A stretch of 16,226 nucleotides of DNA from Bacteroides sp. (lineage in GTDB: Bacteria; Bacteroidota; Bacteroidia; Bacteroidales; SM23-62), in NCBI GenBank assembly GCA_030667765.1, contig DAOUVF010000017.1, positions 1 to 16,226 of the forward strand, read 5' to 3'. The notes beneath the pieces are model-generated. The model searched no databases and had not been told where the DNA came from. It saw nothing but the letters and a program-made list of their open reading frames with translations. A program made the translations under genes and the position numbers. This document shows, piece by piece, positions 15,130 through 16,226 of the stretch. Numbering within the stretch: the first letter of the stretch is position 1; each line of letters begins with the position of its first letter.

Positions 15130-16226
15130 TTATTGATTTGTTTCGAAATCCTGTCCCACAAAAATCTTAGTTTCGGCCTGTTTTATAATACCTTCAGAAG
15201 ATATTCCGGTGACCTTAACTGTATATTCACCAATAACATCTCCCGTAAAGAACTGAATTGTATTTTCTCCCGAAGATCCGATCGTAATATCCGGCTCCCA
15301 GCAGATCAGGTACCTGAAATCAGGTATCCTGCTCAGTGTATCAGGGAGAGAATGGTCCGCAGCATCATACTCCATTTCTGGTTTTGCAGCCAACGGGAAT
15401 ACCAGCCTGGTCATGTTGGGGAGCAGTTGAACAGCACTAAAATCTGATTTATTAGTTTGCAGATCGATGATACCGCCAAAGCTAAAATCATGATAATAAT
15501 ACAGTTCAGGAAGTATGCTGATTGAGTTTATTTCTGAAACTGGGATTCGTGCAATCTGACTATAATCTGAATAAAGGACCCCGTCAATGAAGACTCCGGG
15601 CTTTTCTTCAAAATAAGATAAATTCACTTTATCCAAAACCTTTATATCATATTGGCCTCTGCTATATATATATTTTACAGATGGCACCAATTCATAGAAA
15701 TATTCCGGTAGTGAATCCAGCAATACATAATCATCTATCTTTATTATACGGGGGGGATGGTGATAAAATCTTTCATTACCTTTCAGAACACTGTCCAATT
15801 GCATGATCTCAATAAAATTCGATTGATTGAATTTATGCTGTAACTGGAGATGAGAAAACTTCTCTTCAAGGAAAGAAGTAACGCCATTGTCCAGGCTAAG
15901 TTCTTGCTGGACGGGAGGATCTCTGAGGCCGTTCCAGAAAGGTTCTTCCAGCTTAATTATAGCATTATTCTCAGGCAGGGTAAATACAATATCTTTCTCT
16001 CCTTCCTGTGGCTCAAGCAAGAAATGAAAATTCCCTTCAGTATCTGAAAGTGTGCTTTTAATATTCGTACCAGGACCGGGTTCCGAGAGAATAATCCTGG
16101 CTCCTTGCAGGGCACCGTAAGTATCTTCAAGCTTTCCGGTCAGCCTTATTCCCCTGAAGTCAGGCAGGTATACTATATCTTTCTCCTGAATTTCAGGTTT
16201 CCTCTCTGGTCTCACATACTGGTCCG
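15130..16226 (-). CDS. Plug-domain/carboxypeptidase-regulatory-like protein, C-terminal part (5' end outside window)
   Basis: The frame is open to the right edge (about 364 codons visible; it reads DQYV before RPERKPEIQ), so the N-terminus is missing; a GTG at 16215 is an internal codon, not a demonstrated start. Counting from that GTG, residues about 20-80 form a carboxypeptidase-regulatory-like Ig fold (LTGKLEDTYGALQGARIILS, then SDTEGNFHFLL). Residues about 205-255 resemble a TonB-receptor plug: GVFIDGVLYSDYSQIARIPV, SEINSISILPELYYY, then FGGIIDLQTN. After the plug there is only a short beta-sandwich tail (TIQFFTGDVIGEYTVKVTGI) and no 22-strand barrel, so this is not a classical TonB-dependent transporter. 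Such proteins are common beside DUF4249 lipoproteins in Bacteroidota, likely in the envelope. The role is unknown. Confidence 0.75.
   Translation of the reverse strand, partial: DQYVRPERKPEIQEKDIVYLPDFRGIRLTGKLEDTYGALQGARIILSEPGPGTNIKSTLSDTEGNFHFLLEPQEGEKDIVFTLPENNAIIKLEEPFWNGLRDPPVQQELSLDNGVTSFLEEKFSHLQLQHKFNQSNFIEIMQLDSVLKGNERFYHHPPRIIKIDDYVLLDSLPEYFYELVPSVKYIYSRGQYDIKVLDKVNLSYFEEKPGVFIDGVLYSDYSQIARIPVSEINSISILPELYYYHDFSFGGIIDLQTNKSDFSAVQLLPNMTRLVFPLAAKPEMEYDAADHSLPDTLSRIPDFRYLICWEPDITIGSSGENTIQFFTGDVIGEYTVKVTGISSEGIIKQAETKIFVGQDFETNQ

Noticed and set aside
16213..16215. GTG as start of the right-edge gene
   Set aside because: The frame stays open upstream to the window edge and the protein lacks a signal peptide here, so the true start is outside.
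1..16226. CRISPR array, tRNA, insertion sequence or phage genes
   Set aside because: No regular direct repeats, no cloverleaf-like sequence, no transposase or integrase motif in any frame that I examined.

Overview
The window is chromosomal DNA from a member of the Bacteroidota, most likely a Bacteroidales/Marinilabiliales-type bacterium. The evidence is a DUF6089 outer-membrane protein next to nadK and a CBS protein, a DUF4249 lipoprotein paired with a TonB-plug-like protein, and several upstream sequences that fit the Bacteroidota -7 promoter consensus TAnnTTTG. Coding density is high. I see no tRNA, rRNA, CRISPR array or insertion sequence.

Left part (1-4500), conserved housekeeping genes. 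On the minus strand lie a CBS-domain protein, nadK (NAD kinase) and the start of a DUF6089 beta-barrel protein that runs off the left edge. Divergent from them are pdxJ (vitamin B6 synthesis) and an alpha/beta hydrolase. A DEDD-type 3'-5' exonuclease converges on the hydrolase with a 17-bp 3' overlap.

Middle part (4521-13768), sugar metabolism and glycan breakdown. manA (mannose-6-phosphate isomerase) sits upstream of the exonuclease on the minus strand. Two secreted-protein genes run on the plus strand: a lipoprotein with a probable beta-propeller fold, and a right-handed parallel beta-helix protein. Converging on them is a minus-strand operon in the order agaS - kbaZ - kbaY - GH20 hexosaminidase. 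The products suggest that an exported GH20 enzyme releases N-acetylhexosamine, probably GalNAc, and that AgaS and the KbaYZ tagatose-bisphosphate aldolase serve the lower part of the galactosamine route (GalN-6-P to Tag-6-P to Tag-1,6-P2 to triose phosphates). Transporter, kinase and deacetylase genes are not in the window, so the pathway here is partial.

The most notable anomaly is in agaS. The reading frame is full length (385 codons before the final stop) but has a single in-frame TAA at codon 165, with family-typical sequence continuing in the same frame directly after it. It is a nonsense pseudogene, a sequencing error, or a recoding case. The GH20 enzyme resembles the hexosaminidase D type, whose known animal members prefer galactosaminides; this agrees with the adjacent Aga/Kba genes.

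Right part (13769-16226). A 160-bp AT-rich gap carries a good promoter for agaS and a weak candidate terminator for the upstream unit. That unit is a two-gene minus-strand set: a DUF4249 lipoprotein, preceded by the C-terminal part of a plug-like protein cut by the right edge.
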